From: Marihabitans asiaticum
GTDB lineage: Bacteria; Actinomycetota; Actinomycetes; Actinomycetales; Dermatophilaceae
Direction of reading: 5' to 3'
Assembly: GCF_007828725.1 (NCBI RefSeq)
Contig: NZ_VIUW01000002.1
Coordinates: 372,001-436,000, forward strand
Length of the DNA: 64,000 bases
The notes below the pieces were generated by a model. The model had not been told where the DNA came from. It made no database searches and saw only the letters and a list, made by a program, of their open reading frames with translations. A program made the translations under genes and the position numbers. Below, in pieces: positions 51,718 through 61,249 of this stretch (its first letter is position 1; each line of letters begins with the position of its first letter).

Positions 51718-51814
51718 CGACGACACGAGTCGCGAGGGCTATCCGCTCGGAGGCGTGATCACTGCCTCAGCACGGCAAGGTTGACCCACTCGTGTCGCTC
51801 TACCCGCGGGTAAC
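51718..51814 (+). repeat. Two-armed repeat, copy A
   Basis: Left arm CGACGACACGAGTCGCG, right arm ACTCGTGTCG plus CTC plus TACCCGCGGGTAAC, arms 83 bp apart start to start. It lies between lysC and the DUF5063 gene. Copies B and C have the same layout. Confidence 0.7.
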
Positions 51815-51836
51815 ACACCGGGTGCGGTCCCGGCGC

Positions 51837-52412
51837 CTACGCGTCGAGCGCCTGGGACTCGGCGTCGGCGACCTCGCTCGCATCGGCATCGAGCCGCACG
51901 TGCGCGAGCAGCCCGAGCAGCACGCGGTGGGCGCTGCTCGCCCGGTCACCCCACACCGAGAGATAGCTGTACTGCCACCACCACAGCGCCTCGGACCAGC
52001 GGCCGTCGGCATGGTGCGCCAGCCCGTGCGTCAGGGCCTCGGTCACGGTCGCGAGGTCGGCGCTGAGCGAGCCGGTCGCCACCTCGCCGGAGGTCACCGG
52101 GTCGACGAGGTCGACGTAGTCGTCCAGCCCGTCGAAGAGGCGCGCGATCCCCTCGCGCAGCGGCTCGATGTCGGTCTCGGCCGCGTCCGGCTCGAACCGT
52201 TCGGCCGGGACGACGTCGGCGATCGCGCCCAAGCGCGCACCCATGAGCTGCACCTGACCGGTCGCGAGCAGGAGGAGCGGGAGCGCGGTCTCGGCCGCGC
52301 CGTCGGCGGCGACCCCTGCCACGGTCTCGACGAAGGCGCGAGCCTCGGTCGCGCACTCGTCGGCCAGCAACCGGTGCTGCCGGTCCGCGAGATCACGCTC
52401 GGCGTCAGGCAT
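51837..52412 (-). CDS. DUF5063-family protein
   Basis: 191-residue, mostly helical, acidic protein of the actinobacterial DUF5063 type, recognised from [17 protein letters not shown] and the [11 protein letters not shown] stretch and from its fixed place after recR. Function unknown. ATG at 52412 lies 8 bp inside the recR end. No membrane or catalytic motif is visible. Confidence 0.85.
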   Translation of the reverse strand: MPDAERDLADRQHRLLADECATEARAFVETVAGVAADGAAETALPLLLLATGQVQLMGARLGAIADVVPAERFEPDAAETDIEPLREGIARLFDGLDDYVDLVDPVTSGEVATGSLSADLATVTEALTHGLAHHADGRWSEALWWWQYSYLSVWGDRASSAHRVLLGLLAHVRLDADASEVADAESQALDA

Positions 52413-53010
52413 TGAGCAGCTTCCGGCCCTCGAAGGCCCGCCCCAGGGTCACCTCGTCGGCGTACTCCAGATCGCCGCCGACCGGCAGGCCCGAGGCCAG
52501 TCGGCTGACCCTCAGCTCGAAGGGGGAGAGCAGCCTGGCCAGGTACGACGCGGTCGCCTCGCCCTCGAGGTTGGGGTCGGTGGCGATGATGATCTCGGTG
52601 ACCTCGCCCGAGGAGAGGCGGGCCATCAACTCGGAGAAGCGCAGGTCGTCCGGCCCGATCCCGTCCAGCGGGCTGATCGCGCCACCGAGGACGTGGTAGC
52701 GCCCCCGGAACTCGCGGGTCCGCTCGATCGCCACGACGTCCTTGGGCTCCTCGACCACGCAGATCGCCGTGGCGTCTCGGCGCGGGTCGGCGCAGATCCG
52801 GCACTGGGTGCCCTCGGCGATGTTGCCGCACGTCTCGCAGAAGGCCACCTTGGCCTTGACCTCGCTGAGCGCCTGGACCAGTCGCTGAACGTCGTGCGGG
52901 TCGGCCTGGAGCAGGTGGAAGGCGATGCGTTGGGCACTCTTCGGGCCGACCCCGGGCAGGCGTCCGAGCTCGTCGATGAGGTCCTGCACCACTCCTTCAA
53001 ACACGGGCAT
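52405..53010 (-). CDS. recR: Recombination mediator RecR
   Basis: 200 residues from the ATG at 53010, giving the usual [20 protein letters not shown] start. HhH motif ([17 protein letters not shown]), zinc finger [16 protein letters not shown], and Toprim domain [17 protein letters not shown]. Acts in RecFOR repair. It lies 80 bp after dnaX, the conserved order, except that the small YbaB gene usually between or next to them is not here. Confidence 0.96.
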   Translation of the reverse strand: MPVFEGVVQDLIDELGRLPGVGPKSAQRIAFHLLQADPHDVQRLVQALSEVKAKVAFCETCGNIAEGTQCRICADPRRDATAICVVEEPKDVVAIERTREFRGRYHVLGGAISPLDGIGPDDLRFSELMARLSSGEVTEIIIATDPNLEGEATASYLARLLSPFELRVSRLASGLPVGGDLEYADEVTLGRAFEGRKLLNA

Positions 53011-53090
53011 GACACTACGCGCCCGTGCCGCCCCCACCTAGCATCGACGCCAGCTGTCCTCGGGCCACGCACGGGGCCGGTCGGCCCGTC

Positions 53091-55379
53091 CTAGCCCTCG
53101 TCCTCGCGGATCACGGTCCCACCGAGGACTCGCTGGACGACCGCCGGGCCGGCCTCGCCGGCCTCGACGATGTCCTCGTCGTCGGCGCTGACGCCAGCCG
53201 CGTCCAGGGCGTCCCCCCGGTCACGGGAGGGCACAGCCGCAGTCGGCGACGGCTCGGTCGATGCTGCACCTCCGGGCGGGCCGGCCTGAGCCGGGGCCGC
53301 AGGGGCCTGGGCGTCCTCGCCCGCCGGCTCCGAGCTGGAGCGGCCCGCATTGGCGAAGGGGTCCTCGGTTGCCCAGCTGGGGGCGCCGCCCGCAGCCGCA
53401 GAGCTCGACCAGCTCGGCCGCTCACCCGGGCCATCGGACCGGGACGGGTCGGAGCCGGGCGAGCTCGCGCCGGATGAGCTGGCGACGGGCGGACGCTGCG
53501 CGGGCGAGCCGGCTAGGGAGGTGGACCGGGCCGGCGCCTGCGCGGACGGGCCGGGCGCCGACGCCGCGGCGGGACCTGACCCGCCCGGAACCGACCCGTC
53601 CGAGGATCCGGCACCGGGCGGGCGCCCGGCACCAGACGAGGGCCCAGGGGCGGCGGCCGTCCCCTCGTCGACGTGCGGGATCCCCTCGACCATCACGTCG
53701 ACGCCGAGCGCGTCGATGAGGGCTTGGCGCACGACATCGGCGTGCGAACCGGAGCGGAAGGCATTGGCCAGCCCGGTGGTGGAGATCCCGATGACAAGCC
53801 GCTGACCGTCGTAGGAGAGCACCTGCCCGTGCTCGGAGAGGAAGGTCCACGTGGCGCGGCGCCGCTGGTAGATGCGCCCGAGGATGTCGGGCCACGCGCG
53901 GCGAATCGCGTCCACGTCGAGAGCGCCGGCCCGGGCCGGGGCACCACCACCGGTGTCGTCAGCGGGGGCACTGTCCGGACCGCTGCCGGTCGTAGGGGCT
54001 CCGGCGCTCGGACCACCGGCTGTCGGAGGAGCATCGTCGTCGCGGCCCCCAGCGGACGCGGCGGGCACGTCGTCCTGCGGCTGGGGACGAGCGGCCTCCG
54101 CGGGCGCGCCGCCGCTCGGAGCGGGCGCCCCCGATCGCACCGGCTGATCGGCGGGCGACGCCTGGGACGGGGCCGACGCAGGAGGTGCGGCAGACTCCCC
54201 CTTCGCCGTCGGGACGCCCCCGACCTCCATCCGGCGCTCCAGCCGGTCGATCCGCGCCGCGTACCCGGACTCCCCAGCAGCGCCGGGCAGGAGGACCCGG
54301 GCCGCGATGAGCTCGAGCTGCAACCTCGGGGAGGTGACCCCTGACATCTCGGTGAGGCCCTCGTTGACGATCGAGGCGGCCCGCGTCAGCGACGCGGCGC
54401 CGAAGGCCGACGCCTGCTGTCGCATCCGCTCGACCTGGTCCTCGGGCAGCCCGCGCAGGATGGCGCGCGCTCCGTCTGGGGCGGCGAGGACGACGATGAG
54501 GTCGCGCAGCCGCTCGAGGAGGTCCTCGACGAACCGGCGCGGGTCCAGCCCGGTCTCGATGACGTCGTGCAGGTGCCGGTAAACCGACCCCGCGTCGCCC
54601 GCGGCGAAGCCGGTGATCACCGCGTCGAGCAGCTCGCCGTCGGTGAAGCCGAGCAACGCGGCCGCCCGCTCGTAGGTCAGACCCTCGTCCGAGCTGCCGG
54701 CGATGAGCTGGTCGAGCACCGACAGCGAGTCGCGCACCGAGCCGCCGCCGGCGCGCACGACGAAGGAGAGCACCCCGGGCTCGACCGCCACGCCCTCGCT
54801 GGCGCACAGCTGCTCGAGGTAGTCCTGCAGCCGGGCCGGTGGGACGAGGCGGAAGGGGTAGTGGTGGGTGCGCGAGCGGATCGTGCCGATGACCTTCTCC
54901 GGCTCGGTCGTCGCGAAGATGAACTTCACGTGCTCCGGCGGCTCCTCGACGATCTTCAGCAGCGCGTTGAAGCCCTGCGGCGTCACCATGTGCGCCTCGT
55001 CGATGATGTAGACCTTGTACCGGCTCTGCGCCGGGGCGAAGGAGGCCCGCTCGCGCAGGTCGCGCGCGTCGTCGACCCCACCGTGGCTCGCGGCGTCGAT
55101 CTCGATGACGTCGACGGTGCCCGCCCCGCCCCGCGCCAGGGCGACACAGCTCTCGCACTGCCCGCACGGCTCGGGGGTTGGCCCCTGCTCGCAGTTGAGG
55201 CAACGGGCCAGGATCCGCGCGCTCGTCGTCTTGCCGCACCCCCGGGGCCCGGAGAAGAGGTAGGCGTGGTTGACCCGACCCGTGCGCAGGGCCTGCATCA
55301 ACGGGTCGGTGACCTGCTCCTGGCCGATGACGTCGGCGAAGGTCTCCGGCCGGTAGCGGCGGTAGAGGGCGGTGCTCAC
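53091..55379 (-). CDS. dnaX: DNA polymerase III subunit gamma/tau
   Basis: Clamp-loader ATPase, 762 residues from the GTG at 55379 (STALYRRYRPETFADVIG). Walker A SGPRGCGKTTSARIL, zinc module with CLNCEQGPTPEPCGQCESC, DEAH-like IIDEAHMVTP, sensor FIFATTEPEKVIGTI. After about residue 400 the chain is long, Ala/Pro/Ser/Gly-rich and low-complexity, broken by a folded piece AWPDILGRIYQRRRATW. The last segment is acidic. One GGCGAAGGGGG element falls in the linker. Confidence 0.96.
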   Translation of the reverse strand: MSTALYRRYRPETFADVIGQEQVTDPLMQALRTGRVNHAYLFSGPRGCGKTTSARILARCLNCEQGPTPEPCGQCESCVALARGGAGTVDVIEIDAASHGGVDDARDLRERASFAPAQSRYKVYIIDEAHMVTPQGFNALLKIVEEPPEHVKFIFATTEPEKVIGTIRSRTHHYPFRLVPPARLQDYLEQLCASEGVAVEPGVLSFVVRAGGGSVRDSLSVLDQLIAGSSDEGLTYERAAALLGFTDGELLDAVITGFAAGDAGSVYRHLHDVIETGLDPRRFVEDLLERLRDLIVVLAAPDGARAILRGLPEDQVERMRQQASAFGAASLTRAASIVNEGLTEMSGVTSPRLQLELIAARVLLPGAAGESGYAARIDRLERRMEVGGVPTAKGESAAPPASAPSQASPADQPVRSGAPAPSGGAPAEAARPQPQDDVPAASAGGRDDDAPPTAGGPSAGAPTTGSGPDSAPADDTGGGAPARAGALDVDAIRRAWPDILGRIYQRRRATWTFLSEHGQVLSYDGQRLVIGISTTGLANAFRSGSHADVVRQALIDALGVDVMVEGIPHVDEGTAAAPGPSSGAGRPPGAGSSDGSVPGGSGPAAASAPGPSAQAPARSTSLAGSPAQRPPVASSSGASSPGSDPSRSDGPGERPSWSSSAAAGGAPSWATEDPFANAGRSSSEPAGEDAQAPAAPAQAGPPGGAASTEPSPTAAVPSRDRGDALDAAGVSADDEDIVEAGEAGPAVVQRVLGGTVIREDEG

Positions 55380-55464
55380 GCCGATGACCCTAGTCCGAGC
55401 CACCGACGACGCGACACCAGCAGCGAAGAGGTGCTCCTCCCCCAACGCCCGCCGCAGACAGCGT

Positions 55465-56022
55465 TCAGCTGCGCAGCGTGGCGGTGGCCGTGGACCACTT
55501 CACGAGCTGGGCCATGAGGGTGGACAGCTCCTTGGTTCGCCGCTCCTGCGGGGTGAAGGTGCCGCCGTCGAAGTCGGTGAAGGTCGACATCGAGAGCTGA
55601 CCCCGGACGACGTGCATCTGGGCGTTGGCGCAGATCTGCCGCCAGTGCTCGACGGCACGCACCCCTCCGTCGGAGCCGTAGGAGACCAGGGCGACGCACT
55701 TGTAGGTCCACTCGGGGAAGATCACGTCGAAGGCGTTCTTCAGGGCCGCCGGGACGCCGTGGTTGTACTCGGGCGTGACGAAGACGTACCCGTCGAAGGC
55801 GTCGATCGTCTCGCTCCAGCGCCTCGTCTTCTCGTTCTCGTACTGCCGCTTGGCGGCACCGGGCACGGTCGGCTCGTTCAGCAGGTCCAGGTCGTAGTCG
55901 GCGAGGTCGACCAGCTCGTACTCGGCGTCGTCGCGCCCGCTGACCTGCTCGAAGACCCACCGGCCCACCTGCTCCCCCACGCGTCCGGGGCGGGTACTTC
56001 CGAGAATGACGGCGATCTTCAT
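55465..56022 (-). CDS. NADPH-dependent FMN reductase family
   Basis: 185-residue flavodoxin-like oxidoreductase. FMN phosphate loop MKIAVILGSTRPGRVG, and the family motif VFVTPEYNHGVPAALKNAFD. Likely a quinone or azo-type reductase; the exact substrate is not clear. ATG at 56022 after AAGGAGC. It stands alone, between dnaX and a charged-repeat protein. Confidence 0.9.
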   Translation of the reverse strand: MKIAVILGSTRPGRVGEQVGRWVFEQVSGRDDAEYELVDLADYDLDLLNEPTVPGAAKRQYENEKTRRWSETIDAFDGYVFVTPEYNHGVPAALKNAFDVIFPEWTYKCVALVSYGSDGGVRAVEHWRQICANAQMHVVRGQLSMSTFTDFDGGTFTPQERRTKELSTLMAQLVKWSTATATLRS

Positions 56023-56141
56023 GCTGCTCCTTGGGTGCTCTGATCGTGGTCAGTGGGGCGAAGGGGGACAAGCCTCGCCCCATCGTGTCGCACAGCGACC
56101 GGCCCGCCGCACCCGAGGGTGCGGCGGGCCGGTGCGGATGG

Positions 56142-57098
56142 TCAGCGACGTCCGGCGTCGGGGTGGTCGTCGCGCCCTCGCGCGTCGTCGACCCTGTCCC
56201 GGACCTTCTCGCCGAGGCCTCGATCGTCGCGGTGCCTGTCCGTGTGCTGGTCGTACGCACCGTCGTCGGCACCACCGTCGGCACCCCGATCGGCGCCACC
56301 GTCGGCCCCCCGATCGGCGCCACCGTCGGCCCCCCGGTCGGCGCCACCGTCGTCACCCACGCGGTGAGATCCGCGGGAGGTAGATCCATCGCGGTCGCCG
56401 AGCGTCCCCGCACCGCCGTCGGCGCCATGGTCCGCGCCGCGGTCGTCGCGGTCGTAGGAGCTCTCGGACTCGATCATGTCGTCGCGGTAGCCGTCGTCGT
56501 TGCGGTCCTGGTGACCGTCCTCGAAGCGGTCAGACCGCTCGGCGTGACGTGACCGGTCGGCGTCGTCGGCGGCGTAGTCCTCTCGGTCGTGACCCCGCTC
56601 GTGATCGCGGTCGCCGCTCGCGGCGGCGCCAGCCCCTGCAGCACCCGCGCCCGCTGCGGCCGTGCCGTAGCCGGCGCCGCGGTCATCCGCGGAGCCGTCC
56701 TCCAGACGGTTGCCGTGCTTGTCGGTCTTGACGTCGGGGTCGAGCTTGTCGGCACGACGCAGCTCCTCGTCGCGCTCCGCCTGCGACTGGCGAAACTGGT
56801 CGTCGCGCTCACGCGCGTCGTGCTCCATCCGCTGGGCCTCGACCTGCCGGCGCTCGGCCTCGGCGGCCTGCCGGTCGGCGTCGGCCCGCGCCTGGCGAGC
56901 ATGCGCATCGGACTCTGCGGCGCTCGCCTGCTGCTCGCGCAGGTCCAGCTCGCGGTCTGCCGCGTTCTCTCGGATCTCGGCGGCCTCGTTCCGCTGCGAC
57001 TCGGCCTTCTTCTTGTTGCCCATCGAGAGCAGGATCCCGAGCAGCACGAGGGCGACGAGCACCGCCAGGATGATCCAGATCCAGCTGTTGCCGTCCAT
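56142..57098 (-). CDS. Single-helix protein with coiled coil and charged Asp/Arg/Gly repeats
   Basis: 318 residues from ATG 57098 (GGGAGG upstream). N-terminal helix (IWIILAVLVALVLLGILL), then a long Ala/Glu/Arg coiled coil (about 30-115), a Gly/Ala hinge, and a disordered tail of Asp, Arg, His and Gly ending in tandem GADGGADR units. It resembles actinobacterial membrane-anchored charged proteins of unknown function. No enzyme motif is present. Confidence 0.75.
   Translation of the reverse strand: MDGNSWIWIILAVLVALVLLGILLSMGNKKKAESQRNEAAEIRENAADRELDLREQQASAAESDAHARQARADADRQAAEAERRQVEAQRMEHDARERDDQFRQSQAERDEELRRADKLDPDVKTDKHGNRLEDGSADDRGAGYGTAAAGAGAAGAGAAASGDRDHERGHDREDYAADDADRSRHAERSDRFEDGHQDRNDDGYRDDMIESESSYDRDDRGADHGADGGAGTLGDRDGSTSRGSHRVGDDGGADRGADGGADRGADGGADRGADGGADDGAYDQHTDRHRDDRGLGEKVRDRVDDARGRDDHPDAGRR
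56277..56350 (-). repeat. Tandem 24-bp coding repeat
   Basis: About three units encoding GADGGADR-type octets inside the charged protein gene; the DNA units are nearly identical, so slippage is likely. Confidence 0.85.
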
Positions 57099-57237
57099 GT
57101 GGACGTCCTCCCTTCGGCAACCGGTCGGTCGCCATCTACCCGACACGCTAGGCAGGTTCGGCGTCACTGTGCCGATTGAGCGCACCCCAGTTCCTTCGCC
57201 GCACCTGGGAGCGTTGGTGGGCTGGCGCGCAGACGCG

Positions 57238-57332
57238 AAGACACCCCACGTACCTGGAAGAGCTCGCCTACCCTTGCTGCGTTCCCGCCCTGGGGGAGTT
57301 CGGTGAGGTACCACCACGTGGGGTGCCACCGG
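57238..57332 (-). ncRNA. ffs: Signal recognition particle RNA (4.5S-type)
   Basis: The RNA folds as one long hairpin. The ends pair as CACCCCACGT with ACGTGGGGTG, and the apical region has the conserved GGGAACGCAGCAAGGGTAGG of bacterial small SRP RNA. Ends are approximate. It lies between the charged protein gene and a divergent DUF3817 gene; the dnaX, ffs and tRNA-Ser neighbourhood is usual for actinobacteria. Confidence 0.92.
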
Positions 57333-57353
57333 CCAGACTACTAGCCTCTGGGG

Positions 57354-57824
57354 GTGCTCTCGAACCCGCGCCGACTCTTCCGCTTCGTGGCCACCGCCGA
57401 GGCGATCTCCTGGACCCTTCTGATCATCGGCATGGTCCTGAAGTACGTCACGCGGACCACCGACCTCGGGGTCCGGATCTTCGGGGGGCTGCATGGCTTC
57501 GTCTTCCTTGCCTACGTCCTCGTCGCCCTGGCGCTGTGGGTCGATCACCGCTGGCCCCTCCGCACCGGCGCGCTAGCGTTGCTCAGCGCGCTACCGCCGT
57601 GGGTGACGCTGTGGTTCGAGCGGTGGGTGGAGCAGCCCCGCCACGGCGGGTTGCAGCCGCGCTGGCGTCTGGGCGAAGGGGGTAAGCCGCCGGCCTCTGC
57701 TCCCGAGCGCCTGCTGGCGGGCGCCCTTCGCCGTCCCGGAGCCGCGGCACTCCTCGGCGTCGCCGTCATCGCGGTGGTCTTCGCGGTCCTGCTCTGGCTG
57801 GGCCCCCCGGTCCCGAAGGGCTGA
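57354..57824 (+). CDS. DUF3817-family membrane protein
   Basis: 156 residues, GTG start. Early helices typical of DUF3817: LFRFVATAEAISWTLLIIGMVLKY and IFGGLHGFVFLAYVLVALALW; then a polar loop and a last helix (ALLGVAVIAVVFAVLLWL). The loop has one copy of the GGCGAAGGGGG element, adding LGEGGK. Function unknown. Confidence 0.85.
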   Translation: MLSNPRRLFRFVATAEAISWTLLIIGMVLKYVTRTTDLGVRIFGGLHGFVFLAYVLVALALWVDHRWPLRTGALALLSALPPWVTLWFERWVEQPRHGGLQPRWRLGEGGKPPASAPERLLAGALRRPGAAALLGVAVIAVVFAVLLWLGPPVPKG

Positions 57825-57844
57825 TCGGGGCTGGTGAATGAAGA

Positions 57845-57877
57845 GAGCTCCCCGGGCCGGATCGGCCCGAGGAGCTC
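57845..57877 (-). terminator. Hairpin after tRNA-Ser
   Basis: GAGCTCC and GGAGCTC pair around an inner CGGGCC/GGCCCG stem, placed two bases past the tRNA 3' end. A T-run follows weakly (TCTCTT). Confidence 0.75.
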
Positions 57878-57879
57878 GG

Positions 57880-57969
57880 TGGCGGAGGATATGGGATTTG
57901 AACCCATGAGGGGTTTCATCCCCAACACGATTTCCAATCGTGCGCACTAGGCCACTATGCGAATCCTCC
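57880..57969 (-). tRNA. tRNA-Ser (GGA)
   Basis: About 90 nt with encoded CCA. Acceptor GGAGGAT pairs with ATCCTCC. The anticodon arm is CACGA-TTGGAAA-TCGTG, giving anticodon GGA (codons UCC and UCU). A long variable arm (TTGGGGATGAAACCCC) marks a class II serine tRNA. T-loop GGTTCAAATCC. Confidence 0.96.
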
Positions 57970-58159
57970 AACGCGGGAGGCTACCGGAGATCGGGCGGGC
58001 GTCGAAAATCCGGGCAGTCCCCGAGGCCGCACGACCGGCGCCGCCAGGCGGTTCCCCCTTCGCCCGACTGGCTCACCGGCCGGGCCGCTCGGCTCCCCCT
58101 TCGCGCCGCTCGTCCACCGCAGTCCCGGAACGCCTGGCGCCGTCCCCGAACCCGGCGCC

Positions 58160-60067
58160 ATGATCGCGGGCATGGACACCGGAGTCTGGGCCGCGGCGCA
58201 CGCGGCGAGCACGAACGACCCGACGAGCTTCTGGGGCGAGGCGGCGGCCGCGATCGAGTGGGAGGTCGAGCCGAGCACAGTGCTCGACGAGAGCAACCCG
58301 CCGCTGTACCGCTGGTTCGAGGGCGGGCGGCTGAACACCTGCTTCAACGCCGTCGACCGGCACGTGCGGGACGGCCGGGGCGACCAGGCCGCGATCTACT
58401 ACGACTCCCCCGTCACCCAGACCCGGCGGAGGATCACCTACTCCGAGCTCCTCGACCAGGTCAGCCGCCTCGCGGGGGCGCTGCGATCGCTCGGGGTGGG
58501 CGTCGGCGACCGGGTCGTCATCTACATGCCGATGGTGCCCGAGGCGGTCATCGGCATGCTCGCCTGCGCGCGGCTCGGAGCGATCCACTCGGTCGTCTTC
58601 GGCGGCTTCGCCCCGGCCGAGCTCGCGGCCAGGATCGAGGACGCCGAGCCCACCGTGGTCCTCTCCGCGTCGTGCGGGGTCGAGCCGAAGCGGGTCGTCG
58701 AGTACCAGCCCTACCTCGCCGAGGCCATCGAGCGCAGCACCCACAAGCCCGATCACGTCGTGATGCTCCAGCGCGAGCAGGGGCCGGCCGCAGTGCCACC
58801 CGGCTACCACGACTGGGACGAGCTGATGGCCTCCGACGCGGCCCAGCCGGTCGACCCGGTGACGGTCGCCGCCACCGACCCGCTCTACGTCCTCTACACC
58901 TCCGGCACGACCGGACGGCCCAAGGGCATCGTCCGCGACAACGGCGGGCACGCGGTCGCGCTGCGGTGGTCGATGGAGCACATCTACGACGTCAAGCCGG
59001 GCGAGACGATGTTCACCGCCTCCGACGTCGGCTGGGTCGTCGGGCACTCCTACATCGTCTACGCGCCGCTGCTCACCGGGGCGACGACGGTGCTGTACGA
59101 GGGCAAGCCGGTGGGCACCCCCGATGCCGGCTCATTCTGGCGGGTCATCGACGACTACGACGTCGTCGCGATGCTCACCGCGCCGACCGCCTTCCGCGCG
59201 ATCAAGAAGGAGGACACCACCGGCTCGCTGCTGCAGGGTCGCGACATCTCGAGCCTGCGCACGCTCTTCCTCGCCGGTGAGCGCCTCGACCCCGACACCT
59301 ACGAGTGGGCCAGCGCGATGCTCGGGGTGCCCGTGGTCGACAACTGGTGGCAGACCGAGACGGGCTGGCCGATCGCGGCCAACCCCCGCGGGCTGGAACC
59401 GATGCCGATCAAGCCGGGCTCGCCCACGGTGCCGGTGCCCGGCTACGACGTGCGTGTCGTCGACGAGACCGGAGCCGAGTGCGACCGCGGCAACGAGGGC
59501 GCGATCGTCATCAAGCTGCCCTTGCCCCCCGGGACCCTCCCCACTCTCTGGGGTGATGACCAGCGGTACATCGACAGCTACCTCTCGGCGTTCGACGGGT
59601 ACTACCTCACCGGGGACGGCGGGCTGATCGACGACGACGGGTACGTCTTCGTCATGGGGCGTACCGACGACGTCCTCAACGTCGCCGGGCACCGTCTGTC
59701 CACCGGGTCGATCGAGGCGGCGCTCGCGGGCCACCCCGACGTCGCCGAGGCATGCGTCATCGGTGTCGCTGACGACTTCAAGGGGCAGGTCCCCCGCGGC
59801 CTCGTCGTCGTGAAGTCGGGGGTCGATCCGGAGCAGGACGGTGAGCGGATCCGCGCCGAGCTGGTACGGCGGGTCCGTGAGGAGGTGGGCGCGGTGGCCT
59901 CGCTGCGCGAGGTCGACATCGTCTCGGCCCTGCCCAAGACCCGCTCGGGCAAGATCCTGCGCAAGACGATGCGCGAGATCGCCGACGGCAAGACGCCGAG
60001 GATCCCCGGGACGATTGAGGACGCAAGCGTCCTTGACGACCTCGCCCCGGTGCTGCGCCGCCCCTGA
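58160..60067 (+). CDS. prpE: Propionyl/acyl-CoA synthetase (PrpE-like)
   Basis: Acyl-adenylate-forming enzyme of 635 residues (start 58160, or ATG 58172). ATP site YTSGTTGRPKGIVRD, WWQTETGWPI in the acetyl/propionyl-CoA synthetase core, hinge and A8 motif GRTDDVLNVAGHRLSTG, and the acetylatable Lys in PKTRSGKILRKTMRE. AVALRWSMEHIY is closer to PrpE than to Acs. Likely makes propionyl-CoA. Confidence 0.92.
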   Translation: MIAGMDTGVWAAAHAASTNDPTSFWGEAAAAIEWEVEPSTVLDESNPPLYRWFEGGRLNTCFNAVDRHVRDGRGDQAAIYYDSPVTQTRRRITYSELLDQVSRLAGALRSLGVGVGDRVVIYMPMVPEAVIGMLACARLGAIHSVVFGGFAPAELAARIEDAEPTVVLSASCGVEPKRVVEYQPYLAEAIERSTHKPDHVVMLQREQGPAAVPPGYHDWDELMASDAAQPVDPVTVAATDPLYVLYTSGTTGRPKGIVRDNGGHAVALRWSMEHIYDVKPGETMFTASDVGWVVGHSYIVYAPLLTGATTVLYEGKPVGTPDAGSFWRVIDDYDVVAMLTAPTAFRAIKKEDTTGSLLQGRDISSLRTLFLAGERLDPDTYEWASAMLGVPVVDNWWQTETGWPIAANPRGLEPMPIKPGSPTVPVPGYDVRVVDETGAECDRGNEGAIVIKLPLPPGTLPTLWGDDQRYIDSYLSAFDGYYLTGDGGLIDDDGYVFVMGRTDDVLNVAGHRLSTGSIEAALAGHPDVAEACVIGVADDFKGQVPRGLVVVKSGVDPEQDGERIRAELVRRVREEVGAVASLREVDIVSALPKTRSGKILRKTMREIADGKTPRIPGTIEDASVLDDLAPVLRRP

Positions 60068-60114
60068 GCCGCGCCCGCTGGTGACCCGCGCCCGCCCGCT
60101 GACCCGCACCCGCC

Positions 60115-60213
60115 GGTGACCCGCGGGTACGAAGACAGAGGTGAGCGGACCGCCCTTCGCTCACTCGGTGGTGACACGGATCCGCGGGTCAGGCGGCGCG
60201 ACTCATGTCGTCG
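60115..60213 (-). repeat. Two-armed repeat, copy C (inverted)
   Basis: Read on the minus strand: left arm CGACGACATGAGTCGCG, right arm CTCTGTCTTCG then TACCCGCGGGTCACC, 84 bp apart. Overlaps the last codons of the DUF559 gene. Inverted relative to copy B on the other side of that gene. Confidence 0.65.
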
Positions 60214-61178
60214 CTACCGAGGGCGGCCGGCTCGCCCAGACGCAGGGCGACCGCGCGCTGCACGCGCTCGCGCACCCACTCCGGCCGGTGCATGACCTGA
60301 TCCCACGTGAAGCGCAGCACCAACCAGTCAGCCGCCGTCAGCCTGGTGTACCTGACGCAGTCCCGCTCGAAGGCTTCGCGCCCTCCGTGGAACTCGTAGG
60401 ACTCGGCCTCGATGACGATCCGCAGCTCACCGTCCGCGAGGTCCACCACCCCGACCCGGCCGGCGTCGTCGTCGATCGGCACCTGGGTCTGGACCGACAG
60501 CCCCGGGAGGTCCCGGACGATCCACCGCAGTACGGACTCGAAGGGGTTGGCCGCGCCCGGGTCGGCGAGGTCGAGCAGGTCGAGCGCTCGGCGGCGCCCG
60601 GGGTGGCGGGGGTCGAGCTCGCCCAGGCAGAGGGCCAGATCCTCACGGGTCACCACCCCCTCGCGCAGGACCGAGTCCAGCACGCACAACGCCTCGTCCG
60701 GTGGGAGGAGCAACGCGCAGTCCACGGCCGTGCGCAGCCGGCCGGTGACCCAGCCGTCGACCAGGTCCTCCTCGGCGACGTCTCGCCACCGGACGTCGAA
60801 CCGGCGGCGGCAGTCCCTGGTCACCTTCCGCCCCGTCGGCACGGCAACCTGAGGTCGCTGCGGGTACCACTTCGTCGGCCATCCCCAGGCCGCGGCCGCA
60901 CTGAGCAGCACCGCACTCGCGGTGAGCTCGTGCGCGGCGCGCCGGCCCCGCTCGGCGACCTCGCGGCGACGCTGCTCGGCATCGGCGTCGAGCAGTGGGA
61001 CCACCTCCGGGAGGGCGTACCTCCCGCGGGAGAGCCGCACCAGGTCCCCTCGGGCCAGCGCCTGGCGAAGCTCGTGCTCGGTCATCACCAGGAGCAGCGC
61101 GGCGCGGGTCGCGAGCCCGCCCTGCTCCCTGAGCAGGGTCAGGGCGGCGTCGCTCAGAGAGACCGCACGATCTGCCAT
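60189..61178 (-). CDS. Winged-helix (AbiEi-like) plus DUF559 nuclease-like protein
   Basis: 329 residues from the ATG at 61178. The N-terminal third resembles the AbiEi antitoxin winged helix (LSDAALTLLREQGGLATRAA, then LVRLSRGRYALP). The C-terminal part is DUF559, related to Vsr-type PD-(D/E)xK nucleases: VGVVDLADGELRIVIEAESYEFHGG, broken here as VDLADGEL and VIEAESYEFHG, then DCVRYTRLTAADWLVLRF. Role unknown; such genes are multi-copy in many actinobacteria. It is bracketed by inverted copies of a 97-bp repeat, which hints at mobility. Confidence 0.78.
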   Translation of the reverse strand: MADRAVSLSDAALTLLREQGGLATRAALLLVMTEHELRQALARGDLVRLSRGRYALPEVVPLLDADAEQRRREVAERGRRAAHELTASAVLLSAAAAWGWPTKWYPQRPQVAVPTGRKVTRDCRRRFDVRWRDVAEEDLVDGWVTGRLRTAVDCALLLPPDEALCVLDSVLREGVVTREDLALCLGELDPRHPGRRRALDLLDLADPGAANPFESVLRWIVRDLPGLSVQTQVPIDDDAGRVGVVDLADGELRIVIEAESYEFHGGREAFERDCVRYTRLTAADWLVLRFTWDQVMHRPEWVRERVQRAVALRLGEPAALGSDDMSRAA

Positions 61179-61249
61179 GGCAGCGAGCCTGCCACTCGCG
61201 CGAGAAGGAGCCGCTGCGTTATCCACAGCCGCCCTCTTCGTCGCGGCTC

